This document shows positions 36,146-43,947 of a stretch of 46,275 nt of DNA, in pieces. The translations under genes and the position numbers were made by a program. The stretch is from Thermodesulfobacteriota bacterium. Its GTDB lineage: Bacteria > Desulfobacterota > BSN033 > UBA1163. The DNA lies in contig JAOAHX010000019.1 of the NCBI GenBank assembly GCA_026415035.1, positions 1,683 to 47,957 of the forward strand. Reading direction: 5' to 3'. Positions within the stretch are counted from its first letter, which is position 1. Every line of letters begins with the position of its first letter. Below the pieces are notes generated by a model. The model saw only the letters and a program-made list of their open reading frames with translations, ran no database searches and was not told the DNA's origin.

Positions 36146-37426
36146 TTAAGGATTGAAACGCCTTCCAACCACCGCTTCGAGGTTGGAAATCGTTTTATGA
36201 TATTCGGCTATGGCCTGATGATATTCCAACTCATACCGGTAGAGGGTCATCCTGCTATCGAGGAGGGTCATAAAATCGGCCTTCCCCACCCTGTAGGCGC
36301 TCAGGGCCGAAGCCACCTGGTGGCTCGCCTGAGGGAGGATACCGGTCTTGTAGAGTTCGATCTGCCTCTTGATCCTCTCCACCATCGAGGCCAGCTCCGC
36401 CACCAGGTATAGAATCTCATTCTTCATCGCCCGATACTGGGCCTCAAGACCCTGGAGATCGGCCTTTGCCTCGGCAACCTTCCGTTCCTGTTTGGACTTA
36501 TAGAAAATAGGAAGATTCATTTCCACCATTCCCGTCAACATATCCCTCCGCTTTACCTCAGGCCCGTTGTCCCTTTGACCATAGGCAACCCTTAACGTGA
36601 GATCGGGAAAATACTCCCGCCGGGCCACTTCAAGGGCCTTTCCCTTGGATTCGATCATCTTCTTCATCCCCTTCAAGACCGGGTTCTCCTCCAAGGCCAT
36701 TTTTTGAAGTTCCTCCAGAGGGAGGGTCAATTTCATAAAGGGGACCTCTTCTGGCCTCCCCATCGGATTTTCCATGGGACGATTCAAAAGGGCTCCCAGC
36801 CTTGCCTCGAGGGCTCGTCTCTTCTGGCCCAACAGGATCAGCTCATCGACCATCTTGGAAACTTCGATATGGGCTTTCAGGACGTCCTGCTGTATTCCTG
36901 TGCCGAGGCCGTATTGGGTTTCTGCGATCTTTGCGAAACTCTCCAAGACCTCTTTATTTTTCTTGGCGATCTCGATCGATTGGTAGACGAAGGTGAGCTC
37001 GAAAAAGGTGGTTTTTACCTCTTTGACGACCCGGTTTGTCTTCTCCTGGATCTCGTTGAAGACCGCCTCGGCCTCTCGCTCGGCCATCTCGGCCATCAGC
37101 CGCCTCTTTCCATAAAAAGGAAACGTCTGAGAGAGGGAGATCTCCTTCATCGTCATATCTTCATCTTTAAAACTGAAGTTCGTGGGTAGATTGGTTACCC
37201 CAAAAGAGAGCATCGGGTCAGGTAGGCTGCGAGCCTGGGGAATTCTCTCCTTATACACTTCCCATCTCTTCTTCGAGGCTATGATCTCTGGGTGGTTATG
37301 GAGAACCTCCTCGATCAACAAGTCCAATTTTAGCCCCCCGTTTTCTCCAAGGCCAGGAGGGGAGGATATAAAAAACTGTAGAAGGATTGAAGATATTAAA
37401 AATTTCTTTATGGATTTGATAGCCAT
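36146..37426 (-). CDS. TolC/CusC-family outer-membrane efflux protein
   Basis: 426 residues with a signal peptide (FLISSILLQFFISSPPGLG) and the two-repeat coiled-coil TolC layout, including LSFGVTNLP, VVKEVKTTFFELTFVYQSIEIAKKN and the second-repeat YRVGKADFMTLLDSRMTLY. It is the outer-membrane exit duct for CusBA and the first gene of the operon. AAGGAG stands at good spacing before the ATG. Confidence 0.9.
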   Translation of the reverse strand: MAIKSIKKFLISSILLQFFISSPPGLGENGGLKLDLLIEEVLHNHPEIIASKKRWEVYKERIPQARSLPDPMLSFGVTNLPTNFSFKDEDMTMKEISLSQTFPFYGKRRLMAEMAEREAEAVFNEIQEKTNRVVKEVKTTFFELTFVYQSIEIAKKNKEVLESFAKIAETQYGLGTGIQQDVLKAHIEVSKMVDELILLGQKRRALEARLGALLNRPMENPMGRPEEVPFMKLTLPLEELQKMALEENPVLKGMKKMIESKGKALEVARREYFPDLTLRVAYGQRDNGPEVKRRDMLTGMVEMNLPIFYKSKQERKVAEAKADLQGLEAQYRAMKNEILYLVAELASMVERIKRQIELYKTGILPQASHQVASALSAYRVGKADFMTLLDSRMTLYRYELEYHQAIAEYHKTISNLEAVVGRRFNP

Positions 37427-37766
37427 GAGCCACTCCTTTTGCCGGAAGGTTCAAATCTTTAAAGGGGCCGCAAACATTTCGAATCTTATCTCTCTTAAAA
37501 CCAAATCATCGGATGATATGTATTGATTACGACCCCATTCGTCTTATTATCAAACAGAAAAGCTCTTGGCCAAGAGGCTAAACCTTAGGGGGGTGAAGGC
37601 TTAGACTTGGGACCTAATCTTTTCGTTAGGTCTAAGGCCAAGAGCTTTTCTTTTAATTTCTATAAGTTACATCAAACCGGTATTTAGAAAATGGCTTTGT
37701 TAAATTCCCCGGTTTAATAAACACATGTTCTTGATTATTATTATAGGCAAATCTTATGCCATTCCT
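37427..37766. other. Intergenic region with a 96-bp inverted repeat
   Basis: No gene is evident in this 340-bp, AT-rich gap. Its core is a large imperfect palindrome at 37556-37651 whose outer 16-bp arms are perfect (AGAAAAGCTCTTGGCC and its complement), with an internal GACCTAA/TTAGGTC hairpin at 37611-37632. It may be the terminator of the sulfur operon, a structured RNA, or a MITE-like relic. Nearer tolC, ATCATC/GATGAT (37505-37517) forms a small dyad that could be an operator. Confidence 0.6.
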
Positions 37767-38051
37767 TCACCTCCCCGCTCTACTTTCAACCCATTTTGGA
37801 GGGTGAAAGAAAAAATAGGGCAGTTTATCCAATAACTTAAATACATTGGGTAGTTCAGCATATCCCAACAAAATAAGGTTCGAAGGGAGGGGGGTTATTC
37901 TTTCGGAAACCATGGGACAATGAAAGGCAAATCCACATCCCTTCTCCCATTTTTCCGCGTTTTCGGTCTCCGAGCACCTACTCAGGATTTCCGTTGGGAA
38001 GTATGAGAGAAGAAGACCGATGAGGATGAGGAGGTTAAGAATCTTTTTCAT
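37767..38051 (-). CDS. Small secreted or membrane protein of the sulfur operon
   Basis: About 94 residues. A signal or anchor segment (ILNLLILIGLLLSYFPTEILS) is followed by a short region with cysteines in RCSETENAEKWEKGCGFAFHCP and an aromatic C-terminus (DKLPYFFFHPPKW). The ATG at 38049-38051 overlaps the upstream stop as ATGA and has GAGGGGG before it, so it is translationally coupled and very likely real. I do not recognise the family. Position as last gene of the thiocarboxylate operon suggests a sulfur- or metal-linked envelope role. Confidence 0.65.
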   Translation of the reverse strand: MKKILNLLILIGLLLSYFPTEILSRCSETENAEKWEKGCGFAFHCPMVSERITPLPSNLILLGYAELPNVFKLLDKLPYFFFHPPKWVESRAGR

Positions 38052-38905
38052 GCCGCCCCCTCCCCATTCAAGGAGGTGTTGAGATTCCACCCTTTGATCC
38101 CGGTCTTCACCTGACGAAGAACCTCTTCGTGTCTCGGGCAAAATTCATATGCTCCGTCCAACTGGGCATGGATCATCTCCTCTTGCCAATGACTATTAAA
38201 GAGGCGACAATCCGGATCGTCACAAAAAGGGTCCCCCTCAAGATTGTACATGAAGGCTTGAAGGACATATCCTTTAAGCACTTCTGTCATCCTCGGATCT
38301 CCGTGGTCTATAAATTTCCCTTTATATTCCTCTTTGAGCCATTCGATCGGGATTCCCTTTTGTTTCTTCACATAATACTCTCTCGGCCTTGCCGGCCCTG
38401 ACACGATCCCCGGGATAGAGATCAGATGGGGAAACCCGTAAAGACTTATCCGAATATGGAAATGCCAATCGTCGGGGTCCCATGTAGCGATCAGTTGGTT
38501 CGTAAAGAGGATCGTACACTCCTCCTCGCTCAACCGGCCTTCGAAGACGAGATCGTGAATTAGTTGTTGATAAAGGGCCCCCTCATAAGGGATCCCGTAG
38601 AGCTGCCAACCTGGGTCTCTCATCCGATCCATCTCGTATTGGACTTCGACCTCAAAGACCGTTTTGGGCAAAGGCCTTTTGGGATTTTTGATTCTTATCC
38701 CGGCAAACTTCCTTGCCAAGATCTCGATCCGGTCCGGTGAAAGGGATTGATAAACATTGCCTCCCCCCAAAACCGGGATGCCCGTCTTTTCTTGGAGATA
38801 CCCTTTTAAAGATTCTAAGTTTATCCCGCTGAGGTCGCCCTCGATATAAAATTGAATGTGGGAGGGCAGGGGATGAGCATCTCCTTCCTTGGGAATCCCT
38901 CTCAT
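38048..38905 (-). CDS. Conserved protein resembling the DUF6775 putative metallopeptidases
   Basis: About 285 residues, no signal peptide. The first part ([30 protein letters not shown]) looks like an alpha/beta domain. The C-terminal part has a cysteine/histidine set, [17 protein letters not shown], then [16 protein letters not shown], which recalls the metal site and zinc-binding tail of DUF6775/archaemetzincin-like proteins, though no HExxH is visible. The ATG at 38903-38905 overlaps the thi4 stop as ATGA. Assignment is from memory of motifs only. Its activity and its link to thiazole or sulfur metabolism are unknown. Confidence 0.6.
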   Translation of the reverse strand: MRGIPKEGDAHPLPSHIQFYIEGDLSGINLESLKGYLQEKTGIPVLGGGNVYQSLSPDRIEILARKFAGIRIKNPKRPLPKTVFEVEVQYEMDRMRDPGWQLYGIPYEGALYQQLIHDLVFEGRLSEEECTILFTNQLIATWDPDDWHFHIRISLYGFPHLISIPGIVSGPARPREYYVKKQKGIPIEWLKEEYKGKFIDHGDPRMTEVLKGYVLQAFMYNLEGDPFCDDPDCRLFNSHWQEEMIHAQLDGAYEFCPRHEEVLRQVKTGIKGWNLNTSLNGEGAA

Positions 38906-39699
38906 TGGCCCAGCTTTTTCAGGATGACCTCCGCCCCTTTTCGGCCTGAAAGCAACATGGCGCCGAAGGTCGGCCCCATTCTTGGAAGGCCGAAGGTGGT
39001 CGCCACTGCCATTCCCGTCACCACCAATCCTGGATAGGCCTCTCCCGTATGTTGTACCACGAGATCTTCGGAGGCCTCGACCCACATCGCACCGTATCCG
39101 GAGGTCTTGATCAGGCCCCTCTCCTCCAGTTTTTTGACGACGCAGGCATCGTGGCCTGTCGAATCGACGACTACTTTCGCCTCGAGCGCGATAGGGTCAA
39201 CACAGGTTATTTCCCGGGGAAGCGCTTCAACCGGAGTCCAGTTGACCACCGCCCCCCGGACCCGGTTGCCTTCTTTGAGGACGACGTCATCGAATATGGT
39301 CATGTTGGCAAACTTCACCCCTGCATCACACGCCGAGGCGATCAGCTTGGAACAGGCATGGGGACCATCGGCGACATAGAGTCCCTCGGTCACTTTCTCG
39401 TAAGGGATTCCCAATTCCCCGAGGATCTTCTGACCCGGCTCCCGGACCGTCAGCTTGTTCATCAGATATCCCCCGATCCAGAACCCTCCGCCGATATAGT
39501 TGTTCCTCTCGACGATCAAGACCCTCAGGCCCTTCAAAGCCAGATCCCGTCCGGCCATCAATCCGCTGGGCCCCCCACCGATGATGAGACAATCGCTCTC
39601 CACATACTCGATGAACTGTTTGGCGAACCCCTCCACGATGGCTCGGGTCACTTCTTTTTCGCTCACGGGTGCAAAGATCTTTCCTTTCTCCTCGGACAT
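38902..39699 (-). CDS. thi4: Thi4-family thiazole synthase (cysteine-type active site)
   Basis: 265 residues with the FAD/NAD-binding [10 protein letters not shown] motif (41-50), the [14 protein letters not shown] loop and the C-terminal [16 protein letters not shown]. Thi4 makes the thiazole precursor of thiamine from NAD and glycine. Archaeal sulfide-using enzymes have His-Val-Asp-Pro at the sulfur position and yeast has a sacrificial Cys; here the motif is TCVDP with Cys166, so it is of the cysteine type. The ATG follows GAGGAGG. It lies 21 bases after the CysM-like gene. Confidence 0.9.
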   Translation of the reverse strand: MSEEKGKIFAPVSEKEVTRAIVEGFAKQFIEYVESDCLIIGGGPSGLMAGRDLALKGLRVLIVERNNYIGGGFWIGGYLMNKLTVREPGQKILGELGIPYEKVTEGLYVADGPHACSKLIASACDAGVKFANMTIFDDVVLKEGNRVRGAVVNWTPVEALPREITCVDPIALEAKVVVDSTGHDACVVKKLEERGLIKTSGYGAMWVEASEDLVVQHTGEAYPGLVVTGMAVATTFGLPRMGPTFGAMLLSGRKGAEVILKKLGQ

Positions 39700-39720
39700 G
39701 ACCTATACCTCCTCGAGAGA

Positions 39721-40731
39721 TCATCGGGCTGAAGGAGCATACTGGGGGTACTCCTTCGAAAGCCTGATCTTCTGTTTCTCGCAATCGATGCAATATTCCG
39801 GATACCGTGCGCCCCCATCGGGAAAGATCGTTACGATCAGACCCTCTCCGATCGCTTCGGCCAGTTTGAGGGAGGCCCAGAAGGCCGCTCCCGAGGAAGG
39901 TCCGACCCAGAGCCCCTCCTCCCGGGTGAGGCGCCTGGCCATTTCGAAGGCATCTTCCGTCTTCACGAAGAAGGTGCCATCCAGAAGGCTTTCGTCATAG
40001 ATGCCCGGCTTGATCGCGGTTTCCATGTGCTTCAAGCCTTCGATCCCATGAAAACCACTGTCCGGCTGTACGCCATAGAGTTTGATGTTGGGGTTGAATT
40101 CCCTCAGTCTCCTTCCTGTCCCCATCAAGGTTCCGCCCGTCCCAACCCCAGCCACGAAGTGGGTCACCCTCCCGCCGGTCTGGTAGAAGATTTCGACCCC
40201 TGTGGTCTCGTAGTGAGCCTTCCAGTTCGAAGGATTGTTGTATTGATCGGCCTTAAAATAGCGATCCGGGTTGGCCTCGTAGATCTTTCTCGCTTCGATC
40301 AGGGCCCCATCCGACCCCAGGATGGGATCGGTATAGACCAACATCACCCCGTAAGACTCCAGCGCCTTCTTCCTCTCCTCGCTGATGTTTGCCGGGACGA
40401 CCAGTTGAACCCTGTAGCCTTTGACCGCCCCGATCATGGCATAGGCAATCCCCGTATTGCCCGAAGTGGAGTCGAGGATGATCTTGTCCCGGGTCAATAG
40501 ACCCGATCGCTCCCCATCCTCAATAATCTTATATCCGGCACGGTCCTTTACGGAGCCGCCCGGGTTGAGCCATTCGGCCTTGGCGTAGATCTCAACCTTT
40601 CGGAGGTGCCGCGCCAACTGACGGATCTGGATCAAGGGGGTGTTTCCGATCTGGGTGAGAAGGGAGTAACGGTCCTCTTTCCCCTCTCTTTGAACGGATT
40701 CCACCGCCTGTTTTAAAGGAAGGGCTTCCAT
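39721..40731 (-). CDS. CysM-like PLP-dependent cysteine synthase
   Basis: 336 residues, fold-type II PLP enzyme with the catalytic lysine Lys62 in NPGGSVKDR, substrate loop [10 protein letters not shown] and phosphate loop GVGTGGTLMGTG. A C-terminal extension contains CIDC (about 316-319). The sequence is nearer CysM/CBS-type enzymes than CysK. In actinobacteria, CysM takes sulfur from the thiocarboxylate of CysO, and Mec+ (JAMM) then frees cysteine. Here a MoaD-like carrier, a ThiF/MoeB enzyme and a JAMM protein lie next to it, so the same logic is likely. Good Shine-Dalgarno (GGAGG). Confidence 0.85.
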   Translation of the reverse strand: MEALPLKQAVESVQREGKEDRYSLLTQIGNTPLIQIRQLARHLRKVEIYAKAEWLNPGGSVKDRAGYKIIEDGERSGLLTRDKIILDSTSGNTGIAYAMIGAVKGYRVQLVVPANISEERKKALESYGVMLVYTDPILGSDGALIEARKIYEANPDRYFKADQYNNPSNWKAHYETTGVEIFYQTGGRVTHFVAGVGTGGTLMGTGRRLREFNPNIKLYGVQPDSGFHGIEGLKHMETAIKPGIYDESLLDGTFFVKTEDAFEMARRLTREEGLWVGPSSGAAFWASLKLAEAIGEGLIVTIFPDGGARYPEYCIDCEKQKIRLSKEYPQYAPSAR

Positions 40732-40757
40732 GAGAGCCTCCCATAGTGACAGAAAAA

Positions 40758-41153
40758 TTAAACGATCTCGATCTCCTCGGGATGAACCGTTTCTTCTTTA
40801 ATTTTATAAGCCCTCACGAGGGGTGGATCCTCTTTCAGGGAAACGATCACCGTGGTCACTTCCGGATAGAAGGCCAGTTCGATGTCCGTTTTCGACGGAT
40901 AGGGATCCGTATGGGTATGGGAATGGTAGATGGCCACCATCTCCAACCCATCCTTCTCCATTTCGTCGAAGACCTTCAACTGATCCAAAGGCGAAAGGGA
41001 GTACCGCGTTGGACTCTGTTCTTGGTTTCGCATTTCGAAGGCCCTCTCGACCCTTCCGTCCCGGCCGGCCAGAATCCCGCAACATTCGAGGGGGGCCTCC
41101 CTTTGGGCATGGGCGATCATCCTTTCGTAGATCGTCTTTGGAATCTTCAACAC
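40758..41153 (-). CDS. JAMM/MPN+ metallopeptidase (Mec-type)
   Basis: About 131 residues from a GTG at 41151-41153, 8 bases after the end of the read-through rhodanese gene; longer frames would overlap that gene. The JAMM zinc site is complete: Glu23 (APLECCG), His77, His79, Ser87 and Asp90 in the HxHx7Sx2D arrangement. Such bacterial proteins cleave at the C-terminus of sulfur-carrier proteins (Mec+, QbsD, HcyD). Here it could release cysteine from the carrier, trim the MoaD-NIL fusion, or both. GTG versus the adjoining TTG is uncertain. Confidence 0.85.
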   Translation of the reverse strand: MLKIPKTIYERMIAHAQREAPLECCGILAGRDGRVERAFEMRNQEQSPTRYSLSPLDQLKVFDEMEKDGLEMVAIYHSHTHTDPYPSKTDIELAFYPEVTTVIVSLKEDPPLVRAYKIKEETVHPEEIEIV

Positions 41154-41161
41154 GTTCCGCT

Positions 41162-42139
41162 CTACTTTTTCGGAGGACCCACTTCGATGGGTTCTTCGCT
41201 CCGGCTCCATTCGATCCATGAACCGTCGTAGTTTCTCAACCTCTCCAGGGGGAAACCGATCAGATAGAGACTCACCAAACTGTGAGTCGAACGGACCCCG
41301 GAGTGTCAGTAAATATGGACCTCTTTGTCCGGGGTGACCCCGATATCGGCAAAGAGTTTCCGAATCTCCTCGGCCGGCCTCCAGAAGCCCTTGTAAGGCC
41401 CTTCCTTGACGAGCACCTCTCTCCACTCGATCCATTTCACGCCTGGGATCCGTCCGGGTTTGGCCGCACCCGTCAGCGCCTCCTCTCCGAGGTATTCCTT
41501 GCTCGCCCTCACATCGAGGACCACCTTTTTCGGGTCTTTTAAAGCCCCCCTTACCTCTGGCAAACCGCAGAGAAGGGGCTCGGTCGTGCTGGTCTTTCCC
41601 GGGAGTTTGAATGGAGCCGGGCTCGTCGAAGGGGGGACCATCTCGGTCGGATAACCCTTGGCCTTCCATCCCTCCACGCCCCCATCCAATAATTTCATCC
41701 GGGAGATCGGGAAACCATAGTAGGCCAAGATCCACCAGAGACGGGCCGCATCCGGTCCATCCGAATAGATCACCAAGGTGTGATGGTTGCTGACCCCGAG
41801 CCTAGCCATCAGCTCCTCGATCTGGCGTTGCGGGGCCATCATTCCCGGAAGGGGGTGGTCTTTGTCGGTGATATCGGGCCTCCAAATGTTCACGGCCCCA
41901 GGAATATGGCCTGCGAGATACTTTATTTTTTCTCTTACATCGATGATTCGAAGCTCAGGGACCCTCCGATCGATGAGGGCCTTCAATTCCTCGGGCTGAA
42001 TGATCAGCTCGGGTCGTGCATAGCCACCGTTTGGGACGGCAAAGGCCGAGGATCCCAAGGGCCCCGTTCCAAAAAAGACAAGGGAAAAAAGGATGAAAGG
42101 TTTTCCGAAACGCTTTAATAAACACCTCCAATGAGCCAT
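41162..42139 (-). CDS. Secreted tandem rhodanese, predicted selenoprotein (Sec278)
   Basis: Read straight through an in-frame TGA at 41306-41308 the gene gives 325 residues. Up to the TGA it has a signal peptide (PFILFSLVFFGTGPLGSSAFA), a first rhodanese domain with a non-catalytic SDGPDAARLWW loop, and most of a second domain. The TGA falls in EVHIY-x-HSGVRSTHS, exactly where active rhodaneses carry the catalytic cysteine, and the frame continues with LRNYDGSWIEWS, the conserved C-terminal motif, to TAG. A perfect hairpin at 41269-41288 follows. Selenocysteine at the only catalytic site is the best explanation. Without read-through the enzyme would lack its active residue. Confidence 0.88.
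41269..41288 (-). promoter_or_regulatory. Bacterial SECIS-like hairpin of the rhodanese gene
   Basis: GACTCAC-AGTTTG-GTGAGTC: a perfect 7-bp stem and 6-base loop with G at loop position 2. It starts 17 bases after the TGA, placing the apical loop 24 bases downstream, inside the 16-37 range known for bacterial SECIS elements read by SelB. It lies in the coding sequence. Confidence 0.8.
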
Positions 42140-42164
42140 CTTCTTCCGTCCTTTCTCCCCCCAT

Positions 42165-43388
42165 TTAAACCGTGGCCTGTGGATGGCCATCCAACCCACA
42201 GGCCTCCTGATAACTGGCGAGCTCTTTGATCACCGGCTTCTCGTTGCAAAGCGGGCAAGAGGGATTCTTCCTGACCGGAAATTGTTTGAACTCTACATCG
42301 AGGGCATTGTAAATGAGGAATTGACCGATCAGGGGTTTCCCTATACCGAGGATCAATTTGATCGCCTCCGTGGCCTGAAAAAGTCCAACCTGCCCGGGCA
42401 CAACTCCCAGGACACCGGCCTCGTTTCAGCTGGGCACGAGCCCTGCCGGAGGAGGCTCGGGGAAAAGACAACGAAGGCAGGGGCCTCCCCGGTTGGGTGC
42501 GAAGACGCTCACCTGGCCCTCGAACTGGAAGACCCCTCCGAAAACGAAGGGTTTGCCGGAGAAGAAGGCGGCGTCGTTGACCAGGTATTTCGTGGGGAAG
42601 TTGTCCGAACCATCGACGATGATATCGTAGTCCTGAAAGATCCTCATCGCATTCTCGGCGGAGAGCCTTTCCTGATAGGTGATGACCTTGACATCGGGGT
42701 TGAGCCTGGCGATGGCCTCTTTCGCGGACTCGGTCTTGGGGCGGCCCACATCCGAGGTGCGATGAAGGATCTGCCGCTGAAGATTCGTCAGGTCGACCCG
42801 ATCGTCGTCGATGATCCCCAATGTTCCCACTCCGGCCGCAGCCAGATAGATGGCGATCGGACAACCCAGACCTCCTGCTCCGATCAGGAGGACCTTGGCG
42901 TTCAGAAGCTTCAACTGCCCCTCCGCTCCCACCTCTTGCAATAGGATGTGGCGGCTATATCGGGAAAGCTGTAAGGAGGTCAACCCCGTATCGCTGGCCA
43001 CGTCATATCCGGCCTTCTTCCACCCTTCGATCCCCTCCCTCATCGAGGCAACCCGCTTGTAGCCCATCTCTCTCAGCGTCTTGGCCGCCAGGAGGGAGCG
43101 GACACCTGCTGCACAATAAACCACCACCGGGGTTTCTTTGTCGGGCAAAAGGGCCTCCGCCTTTTCGGGGAGCTGGGCCCTCGGGATGAAGATCGAATCT
43201 TTGAGATACCCCAGGGCCAGCTCCTCCTTTTCCCGGACATCCAAGAGGGCCACCTTTTCCCCCCTCTTGAGCAGTTGGTGGACCTCCTGGATGGACAACT
43301 CGGACACGTCTTTGTACTTCTCCTTCAGGGCCTTCCGGAGGAGAGGCCCCGCCACTTTCCAGAAAAGATCTTTGATGGACTGGTTCAT
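42165..43388 (-). CDS. moeB: Rhodanese-ThiF/MoeB sulfur-carrier activating enzyme, predicted selenoprotein (Sec321)
   Basis: Read through an in-frame TGA at 42426-42428 the gene encodes 407 residues. An N-terminal rhodanese domain has its cysteine (Cys92 in VVVYCAAGVRS). The ThiF/MoeB domain starts about residue 138 with ATP motif GAGGLGCP (170-177), the Arg-finger region DLTNLQRQILH and zinc ligands CLRC (304-307) and CPLC (378-381). The TGA replaces the conserved cysteine of GLVPS-C-AEAGVLGV, which in ThiF takes part in sulfur transfer. The second zinc pair lies after the TGA, so read-through is needed for a complete fold. Domain order is reversed relative to MoeZ/MOCS3. Confidence 0.9.
42393..42411 (-). 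promoter_or_regulatory. Bacterial SECIS-like hairpin of the MoeB gene
   Basis: CCTGGG-AGTTGTG-CCCGGG: six pairs (one G-U) and a 7-base loop with G at position 2. It begins 14 bases after the TGA, so the loop is 20 bases downstream. The loop starts AGTT, as in the rhodanese element. Confidence 0.72.
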
Positions 43389-43418
43389 ATTTTTTTCCTC
43401 CCACCGGTGACCCCGGAC

Positions 43419-43934
43419 TCAGACCACGACATCCTTTTCGACGGGCTCAACCTTGACCCCAATTCCCTTTAAATATTCGAGGGCCTTTAAGTACTCTTCC
43501 TCCTCTCCGTCGATCTCCAGGGTGACCCAACCCACGTTCTCGGTGACGTTGGCACTCCGAATGTTCGTGACGATTTTGAAAAGATGGCCGATCTTGTAGA
43601 TAACAGGCTCCTGGATCTTTTCGGGAGGAAAGGTGAGCGTGACCTTCCTTTTCAGGGTGGTCCCTCCCGCGATGGCCGGGATGATGGAGATCTGATCCCC
43701 GTCTTTGACAGGGGTCTCAAGGTTTTGGATGAAGCGGATATCCTCTTCGTTCACATAGATATTGATGAACCGCCTCAGCTCCCCTTGCTCATCCTTCAGC
43801 CTCTCTTTGAGGCCGGGATAGGTCTCAATGAGCCAATCGATCACCTCACCGACGGTCTTCCCGTCGGCGGAAAGAACGTCCTGTTCCCCGGTCAACCTCT
43901 TGAGTGGGGTGGGTATTCTCACACGGATGCTCAT
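43419..43934 (-). CDS. MoaD/ThiS-like sulfur carrier fused to a NIL domain
   Basis: 171 residues. Residues 1-91 form a ubiquitin-like MoaD domain (GKTVGEVIDWLIETYPGL, INIYVNEEDIRF, VKDGDQISIIPAIAGG) ending in Gly90-Gly91. Instead of stopping there, the chain continues as TTLKRKVTLTF into a NIL domain (about 95-165, as in MetN and NIL-ferredoxins). Carrier proteins need a free C-terminal Gly-Gly to be adenylated, so processing after Gly91 is expected, perhaps by the neighbouring JAMM protein. ATG 43932-43934 stands behind GAGGAGGGAG, 13 bases from the thrC-like stop. Confidence 0.88.
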   Translation of the reverse strand: MSIRVRIPTPLKRLTGEQDVLSADGKTVGEVIDWLIETYPGLKERLKDEQGELRRFINIYVNEEDIRFIQNLETPVKDGDQISIIPAIAGGTTLKRKVTLTFPPEKIQEPVIYKIGHLFKIVTNIRSANVTENVGWVTLEIDGEEEEYLKALEYLKGIGVKVEPVEKDVVV

Positions 43935-43947
43935 CTCTCCCTCCTCT

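Noticed and set aside
41306-41308. Frameshift, sequencing error or pseudogene as the cause of the early stop in the rhodanese gene
   Set aside because: The frame continues without any shift into the conserved C-terminal motif, the codon replaces precisely the catalytic cysteine, and a matching hairpin follows. The neighbouring MoeB gene shows the same arrangement independently.
42165-42401. A separate small gene after moeB
   Set aside because: It is in the same frame as moeB, has no ribosome site and encodes the family's own C-terminal part with the zinc CPLC pair, so it is the read-through tail.
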